Shown here piece after piece: positions 1 through 6,323 of a stretch of 9,545 nt of DNA; the stretch's first letter is position 1, and every line of letters begins with the position of its first letter. The position numbers and the translations under genes are program-made. Origin of the DNA: an uncultured Solirubrobacteraceae bacterium. Lineage in GTDB: Bacteria > Actinomycetota > Thermoleophilia > Solirubrobacterales > Solirubrobacteraceae. The notes beneath the pieces were generated by a model, which had not been told where the DNA came from, searched no databases, and saw nothing but the letters and a program-made list of their open reading frames with translations. The stretch spans positions 1 to 9,545 of the forward strand of contig CADCVT010000215.1 of assembly GCA_902806215.1 (NCBI GenBank), given 5' to 3'.

Positions 1-82
1 CGCCGAGGTCGATGTTGTGCGCGGTCCACGACCCGTGCCGCGCGATGAGCGCGGCACGCCGCGCCGCGAGATCCTGCTCCAT
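1..82 (-). CDS. N-terminal fragment of a probable class I SAM-dependent methyltransferase
   Basis: Only the first 27 codons lie in the window; the gene runs off the left edge. The ATG at 82-80 is followed by MEQDLAARRAALIARHGSWT and then AHNIDLG. The segment HGSWTAHNIDLG resembles a motif seen near the N-terminus of many class I SAM-dependent methyltransferases (HG-x-W-T-A-x-N-I-x-L). An in-frame TGA at 103-101 lies seven codons upstream with no ATG, GTG or TTG between, so this ATG is the first usable start. No clear Shine-Dalgarno precedes it. The gene diverges from the large toxin-like gene at 241. The SAM-binding core is out of view, so the family call rests on one short motif; that an open gene begins here is more certain than its function. 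Confidence 0.5.
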   Translation of the reverse strand, partial: MEQDLAARRAALIARHGSWTAHNIDLG

Positions 83-125
83 GCGCGCCAGGCTCGCACG
101 TCAACGACGTGTCCGCCTCGCGGTC

Positions 126-154
126 CAGGTACCTGAACGGATGATCGATGTCAA
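126..154 (-). promoter_or_regulatory. possible sigma-70-type promoter for the leftward partial gene
   Basis: On the minus strand, a perfect -35 hexamer TTGACA (154-149) is followed after 17 bp by a weak -10-like TACCTG (131-126). A start of transcription near 119 would leave a leader of roughly 37 nt before the ATG at 82. The -35 match and spacing are good and the -10 is poor. This is the only recognisable promoter-like element in the 83-240 intergenic region; I could not pick a convincing promoter for the rightward gene. Confidence 0.35.
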
Positions 155-226
155 TCGCTCAACGGTGAACATACGGTCACCGCCGATCGGTCGGCACTCC
201 GTCGATGGACGTCATGCACGACCCTC

Positions 227-233
227 GAAGGAG
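227..233 (+). promoter_or_regulatory. ribosome binding site that sets the toxin gene start
   Basis: GAAGGAG ends seven bases before the GTG at 241. This supports the GTG start over the in-frame ATG codons at 205 and 214, which have no Shine-Dalgarno. The choice also places the signal peptide directly at the N-terminus. Confidence 0.8.
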
Positions 234-240
234 CTTGATT

Positions 241-3200
241 GTGAGCAGGATCCCGCACGGCCCGCGCCCCGTCGCCGTCGCCGTCGCCGTGCTTTCCCTC
301 GTCCTCGCGATCACCGGCCTGCTAGCGCAGCCGGCCGCGGCGAGCACGCCCACCACCGCCTCCACCTCCGGCTGGATCACCGACGGCTCCGTGAGCGCGC
401 TGGCACGATCGGATCACGGCTCGCTCTACGTCGGCGGGACCTTCTCCTACGTCGGCCCGTTCACCGGTCAGGCGGTCGCGCTCTCCGACGGCGGTGACGT
501 GACGGCGCGGCCGCGCGTCAACGGCCCGATCCGCGCCGTCGAGCCGGACGGATCGGGCGGGTGGTACCTGGGCGGCACCTTCACCAAGATCGGCGACGAG
601 GCCCGCAACAACCTCGCTCACGTGCTCGCGGACGGAACGGTCGATCCGCTCTGGAACCCCGGCGCCAGCACCACGGTCACCGTGCTGCGCTTCTCCGGCT
701 CCACCGTCTACGCCGGCGGCATGTTCGTCTCGATCGGCGGACAGCCGCGCAACCGGCTCGCGGCGCTCGACGCGGTGACCGGCACCCCGACCGCGTGGAA
801 CCCCAACGCCAACAACTCGGTCACGTCGATCGCCCTCGACGGGTCGACGGTCTACGCCGGCGGCCTGTTCACGACGGTGGGCGGTCAACCGCGCAGCCGC
901 CTGGTCGCGCTCGACGCCGCGACTGCGGCTCCGACGGACTGGGCCCCCAGCGTCAACAACACCGTCAGCGCCCTCGACGTCGAAGGCTCGTCGGTCTACG
1001 CCGGCGGCTCCTTCACGGCCGTCAACGGCATCGCCCGCAACCGCGTGGCAGCCATCGACACGACGACCGGTCAGCCGACGCCTTGGGACGCGAACGCGAA
1101 CGCCTCCGTCCTGGCGCTCGAGGCCACCGCCACCACCGTGTTCGTCGGGGGGTCGTTCACCCAGATCGCCGGCGAGAGCCGGAACCGCCTCGCGGCGCTG
1201 AGCAGTGAGACGGCGACCGCCCGCGCCTGGAACCCGGACGCCAGCGGCGGCTTCAGCGCCGCTGTCAACGCGCTCGACGTGCGCGGCTCCACCGTCTACG
1301 TGGGCGGGACGTTCACGATGATCGACGGCAAGCAGCGCGGGCGGCTCGCCGCCGTCGACGCGGAGACCGGCAGCGCGACGAGCTGGAGTCCCGCGACGAA
1401 CGGCACGGTGAGCGCACTCGCGGCCGACGCTGCGGGCGTCTACGCCGGCGGCAGCTTCACGTCCGTCGGCGGACTCACGCGGCGGAACGCCGCAGAGCTG
1501 GATCTGACCACCGGCGAGGCGACGGCGTGGGCACCGAACCCCGACGGAACCGTGAACACCCTGGCGGCGGCCGGCTCGACCGTCTACGTGGGCGGGCGCT
1601 TCACAACGATCGGCGGCGAGCTGCGCTCCAACGTCGCGGCCGTCAGCGAGAGCGGGAGCGTGAAGGCCTGGAACCCGGACGCGAACAACTCGGTCTCGCA
1701 GATCGTGGCGGCCGGCTCGGCGATCTACGTGGGGGGTGGGTTCACCTCGATCGGCGGGCAGCCTCGCCGCTATCTGGCGGCGCTTGCGGAGGATGGCACG
1801 GCCACTCCTTGGGATCCGTCGCCCGACTCCTTCGTGAACGCGCTGGCCGTGTCGGGATCGACCGTCTACGCCGGTGGTGCCTTCACGACGATCGGTGGCC
1901 AGCCTCGTCGTTTCGCGGGCGCGGTCGACTCGGCCGGCGCCGCCACGAGCTGGACGGCGGACGCCGACGGCTACGTGCGGGCGATCGCCGTCTCCGGCTC
2001 GACGACGTACGTCGCCGGCGGGTTCCTGACGCTCGGTGGCCTGCCCCGCCAGGGCCTTGCCGCGGTCGACGCCTCCGGTTCGACCTCCGCATGGGATCCA
2101 CGGGCGAACGGCATCGTCCACGCGATCGCCGTGTCGGACTCGCTGGTCTACGCGGCGGGCGCCTTCAGCTCACTGGGCGGACAGCCGCGACGGAACGCCG
2201 GCGCCGTGGATGCCACCGGCAACGCAACGGCGTGGAACCCGGGGCCGGCGTCCTCGGCCAACGCGATCGTGGCCTCGGACTCCTCGGCCTACGTCGGCGG
2301 TGCGTTCACCACCGTCGGCGGACTCGGTCATACCGGACTCGCGTCGTTCGTCGCGGCGCCCTCCGTGGTGACCGCGCCGGCGATCGTCGGCGAGCCGATC
2401 ATCGGTCGATCGGTGGCCGCCGACCGCGGCACATGGGGCGGAGATACCGCGTCGTTCGCCTACCAGTGGCTGCGCGACGGTTCCGTCATCCCCGGTGCGA
2501 CGAGCCGCGAGTACACGCTCGAGACGGCCGACGAAGGCCAGGACATCGGCGTTCGCGTCGAGGCGCGCAACCTCGGCGGGACGACGTCCACGTCGGCGGC
2601 CGCGGTCCGGGCCCGCGCCCCGCAGGCGGCGACGCCGTGCTCGCAGTCGGCGGCCTGCGCCGCGGCCGCTGAGCGTCTGCGGACGCTCCACCCGCCGTCG
2701 GTCGCCGACGACGCGAGCAACGCCCTCGATACGACCGCGGACGGCTTCGCGTCGCCCGACGGGGCCGCGATCCCGAAGGATCCGGACGCCCCGATGACGG
2801 TCGAGACCGACGCCGGCCCGCTGTCGGTGGAGCTCGCCGATGGGTCGCAGGCGGCGCACGACGGGAAGCTCGCCGCCGACGCCGCGGTCGTGTACCCGGC
2901 GACGTCGGAGAGCACGGACACCGCGGTTCGCGCGACCGACGACGGCGTCGAGACCTTCAGCGTGCTGCGCGACGAGACCGCCGATCCGACCGTGCGCCTC
3001 GCGCTCGACCTCCCCGGCGAGGAGCGGCTCGTCGAGCAGGACGACGGCACGGTCACCGTGCTCGACGAGTCGCCGCCGGTCGCGGTTCCCGACGAGCCGA
3101 AGCCGGCCGACGTCCAGGCCGGCACGCCCGAGGCCGACGCGCTTCGCAGCAGCGACCCGAGCTTCGACCCCGACACGCCCGACGCCGATCCGGCCGCTGA

Positions 3201-4614
3201 CGCGACCGTGCTCGCGCAGACCGAGAGCAAGGCCGGCGACGGTCTGCCGGTGACGGAGGGCCAGGCCATCACGGGCGCGGTGGCGGACGACCCCGAGACC
3301 CCGACGGGCACGGCACCCTCCGGCGACGAGACCACGTCGCCCGACCCGCACGTCGCCGACGCGCAGCAGCAGGCAGAGGCCATCTCCGATCAGGCACGCG
3401 CCGATGCCGTGGCCGAGCTCGGGGAGCTGAAGGCCGCTGGTGACGCGTTCGACGCCGAGCGCGCGGCGGATGTCGCCGCGACACGCGATGACGTGCGCCT
3501 GGTCGCGCAGGTCAAGGAGGTCTGGGCGAAGGACGCCGACGGCGACGCCGTGCCGACGGTGTTGACGGTCGAGGGCGACTCGGTCGTGGTCACGGTCGAG
3601 CCGACGGCGGACGCGGCCTACCCGATCATCGTCGATCCGTGGGTCGTCCACACCAACACCTACGAGAAGTGGACCGAGGTCAAGCACTACAAGACCGAGC
3701 GCTACATCGCCCGGTGGGACCTACGCACCCGGCACGTCGGGTGGGTCCACGTCGGCTGGTGCTGGTTGCCGGGCTGGTCGTGCGCGGACTTCGGCAACGG
3801 CTGGTGGGGCGTGTCGCCGGCGGGGGTCTTCGCCCAGTTCAGCAGCGTCTGGGACTGGTACGCCGCGTACCACTTCTACGAGGTCCCCTTCTACCAGCTT
3901 CGGACCGTCTACTCCCACAGCACGTACTACTCGCGCTGGGTCACCGAGGAGGACTGGGAGTGGATCGAGGACGCAGACGTCAGCGAGCGCGGCGACGACT
4001 CGCTGAGCGACGTCAAATGGGAGGACGGCGACGCGTGGGTCACCGACACGACCGAGGGTTCCGCGCGGGCAGCGTGGCTTCCAGCGGTCCTGATCTGCGT
4101 CCGCGTCTGCCCGGTGATCGCCGGGACCGCCGTCAAGGTCGTGAAGAAGTCCGCGTCGGCGGCACGCATCGTCCGCATGCCGAAGCCGATCCCGAGCACG
4201 CAGCAGCTTGCCGCGTCGTTCAAGGCCGCCCGTGGGTCGAGCCCCGGGCGGACGCTCGGTCAGAACCTGGTCCGGGGAGGACAGCAGCTCACGACCAAGC
4301 AAGTGGAGAAGCTGAGACGCGCGTGGACCGACGCCGGCTTCAACGCTCACCACATCGTCGCGACCGGCGACGGACGGGCGGAGTTCGCGCGTGCGATCCT
4401 GCAGCGTGCGGGCATCGGCCCGAACGATCCCATCAACGGCGTCTGGTTGAGGGCCTGCTCGCATCGGTGCATCCACACGAACCTCTACTACCGCAACGTG
4501 AACGCGATGCTCGAGAAGTTCAACGGGGTGCACGCACCGCCGCGGTTCCTGGTCGAGCAGGAGCTGCGACGGATCGCGCGGATGCTCGAGACGAACCAGT
4601 TCCCCTACAAGTAG
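241..4614 (+). CDS. secreted polymorphic-toxin-like protein with beta-propeller repeats and C-terminal AHH nuclease domain
   Basis: The GTG start at 241 gives a 1457-aa protein. Residues 1-34 form a Sec signal peptide (R3 and R9, hydrophobic core 11-29, probable cleavage after AAA34). Residues 51-706 hold 14 repeats of about 47 residues with the core V-x-x-L-x-x-x-G-S-T-V-Y-x-G-G-x-F-T-x-x-G-G and a closing W-x-P, like the delta-60/DUF5122 beta-propeller repeats. Residues 709-794 form an Ig-like domain (FAYQWLRDG, then the YTLETADEGQDI strand). Residues 800-1133 are acidic and end in YPIIVDP, as in the segment ahead of Rhs/YD proteins, but no YD repeats follow. Residues 1134-1241 are extremely Trp/Tyr-rich, and 1278-1300 are hydrophobic with C1286 and C1290. 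The C-terminus matches the AHH branch of the HNH/Endo VII nucleases: A1369-H1370-H1371, N1399-G1400-V1401, H1408 and H1412. The inferred role is an exported DNA- or RNA-degrading effector against competitors. The delivery route is not visible. The next gene starts seven bases after the stop. Confidence 0.88.
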   Translation: MSRIPHGPRPVAVAVAVLSLVLAITGLLAQPAAASTPTTASTSGWITDGSVSALARSDHGSLYVGGTFSYVGPFTGQAVALSDGGDVTARPRVNGPIRAVEPDGSGGWYLGGTFTKIGDEARNNLAHVLADGTVDPLWNPGASTTVTVLRFSGSTVYAGGMFVSIGGQPRNRLAALDAVTGTPTAWNPNANNSVTSIALDGSTVYAGGLFTTVGGQPRSRLVALDAATAAPTDWAPSVNNTVSALDVEGSSVYAGGSFTAVNGIARNRVAAIDTTTGQPTPWDANANASVLALEATATTVFVGGSFTQIAGESRNRLAALSSETATARAWNPDASGGFSAAVNALDVRGSTVYVGGTFTMIDGKQRGRLAAVDAETGSATSWSPATNGTVSALAADAAGVYAGGSFTSVGGLTRRNAAELDLTTGEATAWAPNPDGTVNTLAAAGSTVYVGGRFTTIGGELRSNVAAVSESGSVKAWNPDANNSVSQIVAAGSAIYVGGGFTSIGGQPRRYLAALAEDGTATPWDPSPDSFVNALAVSGSTVYAGGAFTTIGGQPRRFAGAVDSAGAATSWTADADGYVRAIAVSGSTTYVAGGFLTLGGLPRQGLAAVDASGSTSAWDPRANGIVHAIAVSDSLVYAAGAFSSLGGQPRRNAGAVDATGNATAWNPGPASSANAIVASDSSAYVGGAFTTVGGLGHTGLASFVAAPSVVTAPAIVGEPIIGRSVAADRGTWGGDTASFAYQWLRDGSVIPGATSREYTLETADEGQDIGVRVEARNLGGTTSTSAAAVRARAPQAATPCSQSAACAAAAERLRTLHPPSVADDASNALDTTADGFASPDGAAIPKDPDAPMTVETDAGPLSVELADGSQAAHDGKLAADAAVVYPATSESTDTAVRATDDGVETFSVLRDETADPTVRLALDLPGEERLVEQDDGTVTVLDESPPVAVPDEPKPADVQAGTPEADALRSSDPSFDPDTPDADPAADATVLAQTESKAGDGLPVTEGQAITGAVADDPETPTGTAPSGDETTSPDPHVADAQQQAEAISDQARADAVAELGELKAAGDAFDAERAADVAATRDDVRLVAQVKEVWAKDADGDAVPTVLTVEGDSVVVTVEPTADAAYPIIVDPWVVHTNTYEKWTEVKHYKTERYIARWDLRTRHVGWVHVGWCWLPGWSCADFGNGWWGVSPAGVFAQFSSVWDWYAAYHFYEVPFYQLRTVYSHSTYYSRWVTEEDWEWIEDADVSERGDDSLSDVKWEDGDAWVTDTTEGSARAAWLPAVLICVRVCPVIAGTAVKVVKKSASAARIVRMPKPIPSTQQLAASFKAARGSSPGRTLGQNLVRGGQQLTTKQVEKLRRAWTDAGFNAHHIVATGDGRAEFARAILQRAGIGPNDPINGVWLRACSHRCIHTNLYYRNVNAMLEKFNGVHAPPRFLVEQELRRIARMLETNQFPYK
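271..288 (+). repeat. three perfect tandem GTCGCC hexamers inside the signal peptide
   Basis: Three copies of GTCGCC encode Val-Ala-Val-Ala-Val-Ala at residues 11-16, in the hydrophobic core of the signal peptide. Gain or loss of a unit would stay in frame and only lengthen or shorten the core. Three units is a short tract and may be coincidental. Confidence 0.6.
391..2358 (+). repeat. 14 tandem repeats of about 141-150 bp coding for beta-propeller blades
   Basis: The same protein unit recurs 14 times between residues 51 and 706, with the pattern V-x-x-L, then G-S-T-V-Y-x-G-G-x-F-T-x-x-G-G-x-x-R, then A-A-x-D and W-x-P. The first two units and the last are the most degenerate; units 3 to 13 are close copies. 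At the DNA level, stretches such as TCCACCGTCTACG recur with scattered silent changes, so the copies are old rather than freshly duplicated. Fourteen units would suit two seven-bladed propellers. That is an inference, because bladed folds with other counts are also known. Confidence 0.85.
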
Positions 4615-4617
4615 GCC

Positions 4618-4622
4618 GGAGG
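4618..4622 (+). promoter_or_regulatory. Shine-Dalgarno overlapping the start of the downstream gene; likely translational coupling
   Basis: GGAGG runs straight into the GTG at 4622-4624, so it is too close to serve that start in the normal way. The next in-frame GTG, at 4640, is too far (17 nt from GGAGG). The toxin gene stop TAG (4612-4614) is seven bases upstream. Ribosomes finishing the toxin gene probably reinitiate here, which would tie synthesis of the two proteins together. Confidence 0.5.
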
Positions 4623-5767
4623 TGAGCGACCTGATCGAGGTGACGCTGGCGCGAGCGCGCGCCGTGCTCGACCAGGCCGAGGAGGTGCGGGCGGCCGCTG
4701 ACGCGTCGGTCGTCCGCTGGGAATGGGTCACCGAAGGCGCGTACGAACATCGCCCGGAGCCGCTGGCGCGGGAGCGAAGCTACGGGCCGAAGCGGGTGCG
4801 GCGGTTCGCTGAGCGGCCGCCCCTCCCCGCGCAGGCCGAGGGGTACGGGTTCGACGAGGGAGGCGACATCGTCCGGTGCCGTGCCGGCGAGCAGCTCGAA
4901 TCGGACGAGCTGCTGCGGCACGAGCCGGACGGCGTAGCGTCGGTCGTCTTCTACGAGGGCAAGCTCACGCGTGCCGGGTTCGCCCTTGTGGCGGACGGTC
5001 GCGTCGCGTGCACGGCGCGAGTCGCCCAGGACGGCCTGATCGAGCACGAGACGTTCACGTACGACGACGCCCGCCTGATCGGCGTCGACGCGTACATGGA
5101 GCTCCGGAACGTGGACGAGGTGCTCGCCGTTGAGTACGCGTCGTCGTGCGCCTACGACGTCGACGGCCGCCTCGTCGAGATCGTGAACACGTACGACACG
5201 GGCAGGAAGCGCGTCGTCTATCGCGCGTCCGGCTACGGGCGGCCGAAGGCGCGGGTAGCGGCCGACGTCGAGGACGAGCTCGTCCGGCTCGTGTCGCGCT
5301 GGGCGGCGGAGCGCACCTCCGCCGAGCCCGTGTGCTCGCTCCTGCTCCAGTACGACATCGAGGATCCCCTGCCGCCAGCTCCGGCCTTCGTGACGGAGGC
5401 GCACCGCGAGCGCGTGCTCGCCGCGGACGATCCCGAGGGGCCGCTGTACGGCCTGTGGAACGTGGCGGAGCTCGACGGCTTCGACGGGTCGCCGCTCGCG
5501 TCGGAGGCACTCGAGGCGCTCGCGACCGAGCTGCGGGCGGTTGACGACGGGGCCGCGGCGCGCAAGGCGCTGCAGCGCGCATGCCGGCGCCTCAACGAGG
5601 ATCGTTCGTGGCTCGGAGACACCGCCCGCACCGGCGACTTCGTCGTCACCTGCGTCGACCTCGAGCTCGAGAACGTCGAGGTCGACCTGAAGGCGAGCGT
5701 CGCCGACGGCACGCTCGTCAGGCGCCTGCGCAAGGCGGACGCGCTGCGGCGCGGGCCCCGGAACTGA
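4622..5767 (+). CDS. candidate immunity protein for the AHH toxin; family not recognised
   Basis: This is a 381-aa protein of no family I recognise. It starts with GTG at 4622, seven bases after the toxin stop, and must be cotranscribed with it. There is no signal peptide or membrane segment, so it is predicted to be cytoplasmic. It has an acidic, mainly helical N-terminus (about 1-35). A beta-rich middle follows (about 50-205) with short YD-like hairpin strings such as FYEGKLTRAGF and Y178-DVDGRLVEIV. A helical, Asp/Glu-rich C-terminal half comes after that (about 215-375, e.g. SEALEALATELRAVDDG). Position directly behind a nuclease toxin, cytoplasmic location and acidic character against a basic nuclease are all typical of immunity proteins. 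That function is an inference from context only. Alternatives are a chaperone or accessory factor for the toxin. The start could also be GTG 4640 or 4664. Confidence 0.65.
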   Translation: MSDLIEVTLARARAVLDQAEEVRAAADASVVRWEWVTEGAYEHRPEPLARERSYGPKRVRRFAERPPLPAQAEGYGFDEGGDIVRCRAGEQLESDELLRHEPDGVASVVFYEGKLTRAGFALVADGRVACTARVAQDGLIEHETFTYDDARLIGVDAYMELRNVDEVLAVEYASSCAYDVDGRLVEIVNTYDTGRKRVVYRASGYGRPKARVAADVEDELVRLVSRWAAERTSAEPVCSLLLQYDIEDPLPPAPAFVTEAHRERVLAADDPEGPLYGLWNVAELDGFDGSPLASEALEALATELRAVDDGAAARKALQRACRRLNEDRSWLGDTARTGDFVVTCVDLELENVEVDLKASVADGTLVRRLRKADALRRGPRN

Positions 5768-5782
5768 GCGGGATCGAGTCCG

Positions 5783-5965
5783 TCAGGCCTGCACGTCGAC
5801 GAGGTGCGGCGGCTCGTCGTCGTCGAGCGGGCGCCGCGGAGGCGGCTTCGGGTGCTGCTTGCGGCGCTCCTGCTGCTCGCGCTCGTGGTCGCGCTCGCGC
5901 GCGGGCGTCACGGCCCAGGTCCGCTCGTGCGGCTGGGGCGAGGCGATGCGCTCGATGCGATCCAT
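5783..5965 (-). CDS. 60-aa charged, proline-rich protein at the end of the flagellar operon
   Basis: This small protein starts MDRIERIASPQPHERTWAV, continues with a run rich in Arg, Glu, Gln and His, and ends PRRPLDDDEPPHLVDVQA. It has no hydrophobic segment and is probably disordered and cytoplasmic. It begins 12 nt after the stop of the 111-aa gene, with TGAGG at the stop as a possible Shine-Dalgarno, so it belongs to the same transcript as flhA and flhF. Its stop is 15 bp from the stop of the convergent candidate immunity gene. I do not recognise a family. Coding is supported by its fit in the operon and by the absence of any other gene on this stretch. A role in motility is only guilt by association. 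Confidence 0.6.
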   Translation of the reverse strand: MDRIERIASPQPHERTWAVTPARERDHEREQQERRKQHPKPPPRRPLDDDEPPHLVDVQA

Positions 5966-5977
5966 GAGCTACCGGCC

Positions 5978-6313
5978 TCAGGCTTCGAGGGCCTGGCCCT
6001 CTTCGGCGGCGATGCGCTGCTCGGCCAGGCCGACCTCGGCGCGCGCGACGTGCCGCCACACCGAGACGGCGACGGCCCAGCCGGCCATGTAGCAGGCGAC
6101 GCCCGCGATCAGGGCGCGCACGCCCGCGTCGAAGAGCGGCAGGTTCGCCGACAGCGACAGCAGGCCGAAGAGGAGGAACCCGGCCATGCCGGCCCAGGCC
6201 TTGGCCTCGCGGATCTGGCGCTGCGCGCGGGGATGGCCCGAGAGGCGCGGACGGAAGTCCTGGGGCTCGGGCTCGGGCGCCTGCTTCGCCGGAGTCTTCT
6301 TCTTGGCGGCCAT
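5978..6313 (-). CDS. 111-aa two-helix inner-membrane protein in the flagellar operon
   Basis: The protein has a Lys/Pro-rich cytoplasmic-type N-terminus (MAAKKKTPAKQAPEPEPQDF), a basic stretch (about 21-38), then two predicted membrane helices at about 40-56 and 65-86. A short charged helix ends the protein (AEVGLAEQRIAAEEGQALEA). Positive residues before helix 1 and after helix 2 suggest both termini are in the cytoplasm. The start is 9 nt after the flhF stop with a strong Shine-Dalgarno. I do not recognise a family. The position behind flhF suggests a link to flagellar assembly or placement, which is an inference. It sits in the slot that flhG often fills, but it has no P-loop or ATPase motif and is not FlhG. 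Confidence 0.8.
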   Translation of the reverse strand: MAAKKKTPAKQAPEPEPQDFRPRLSGHPRAQRQIREAKAWAGMAGFLLFGLLSLSANLPLFDAGVRALIAGVACYMAGWAVAVSVWRHVARAEVGLAEQRIAAEEGQALEA

Positions 6314-6316
6314 CGA

Positions 6317-6323
6317 TCCCTCT
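6317..6323 (-). promoter_or_regulatory. ribosome binding site of the 111-aa membrane protein gene
   Basis: AGAGGGA on the minus strand overlaps the flhF stop codon TAA (6325-6323) by one base and lies three bases upstream of the ATG at 6313. The core is a little close to the start, but no other Shine-Dalgarno or nearby start is available. Confidence 0.55.

Noticed and set aside
145..156. Short palindrome CGAT-GTCA-ATCG as an operator
   Set aside because: Arms are only 4 bp and overlap the -35 candidate, so this is expected by chance.
205..240. Earlier ATG starts for the toxin gene at 205 and 214
   Set aside because: No Shine-Dalgarno precedes them, and they would add a charged leader before the signal peptide. 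GTG at 241 has GAAGGAG at the right spacing.
391..2358. CRISPR-like or satellite array
   Set aside because: The repeats are long, diverged, contiguous and in frame; they encode a protein repeat rather than spaced identical units.
322..3687. Long open frames on the minus strand opposite the toxin gene (599 and 505 codons)
   Set aside because: They are Arg/Gly/Asp-rich reads of repeated GC-rich codons with no domain logic and lie fully opposite a well-supported gene. They are composition shadows.
3721..5404. Minus-strand open frames across the toxin end and the candidate immunity gene
   Set aside because: Low-complexity Arg/Ala/Val-rich sequence without recognisable motifs, opposite two genes that fit together.
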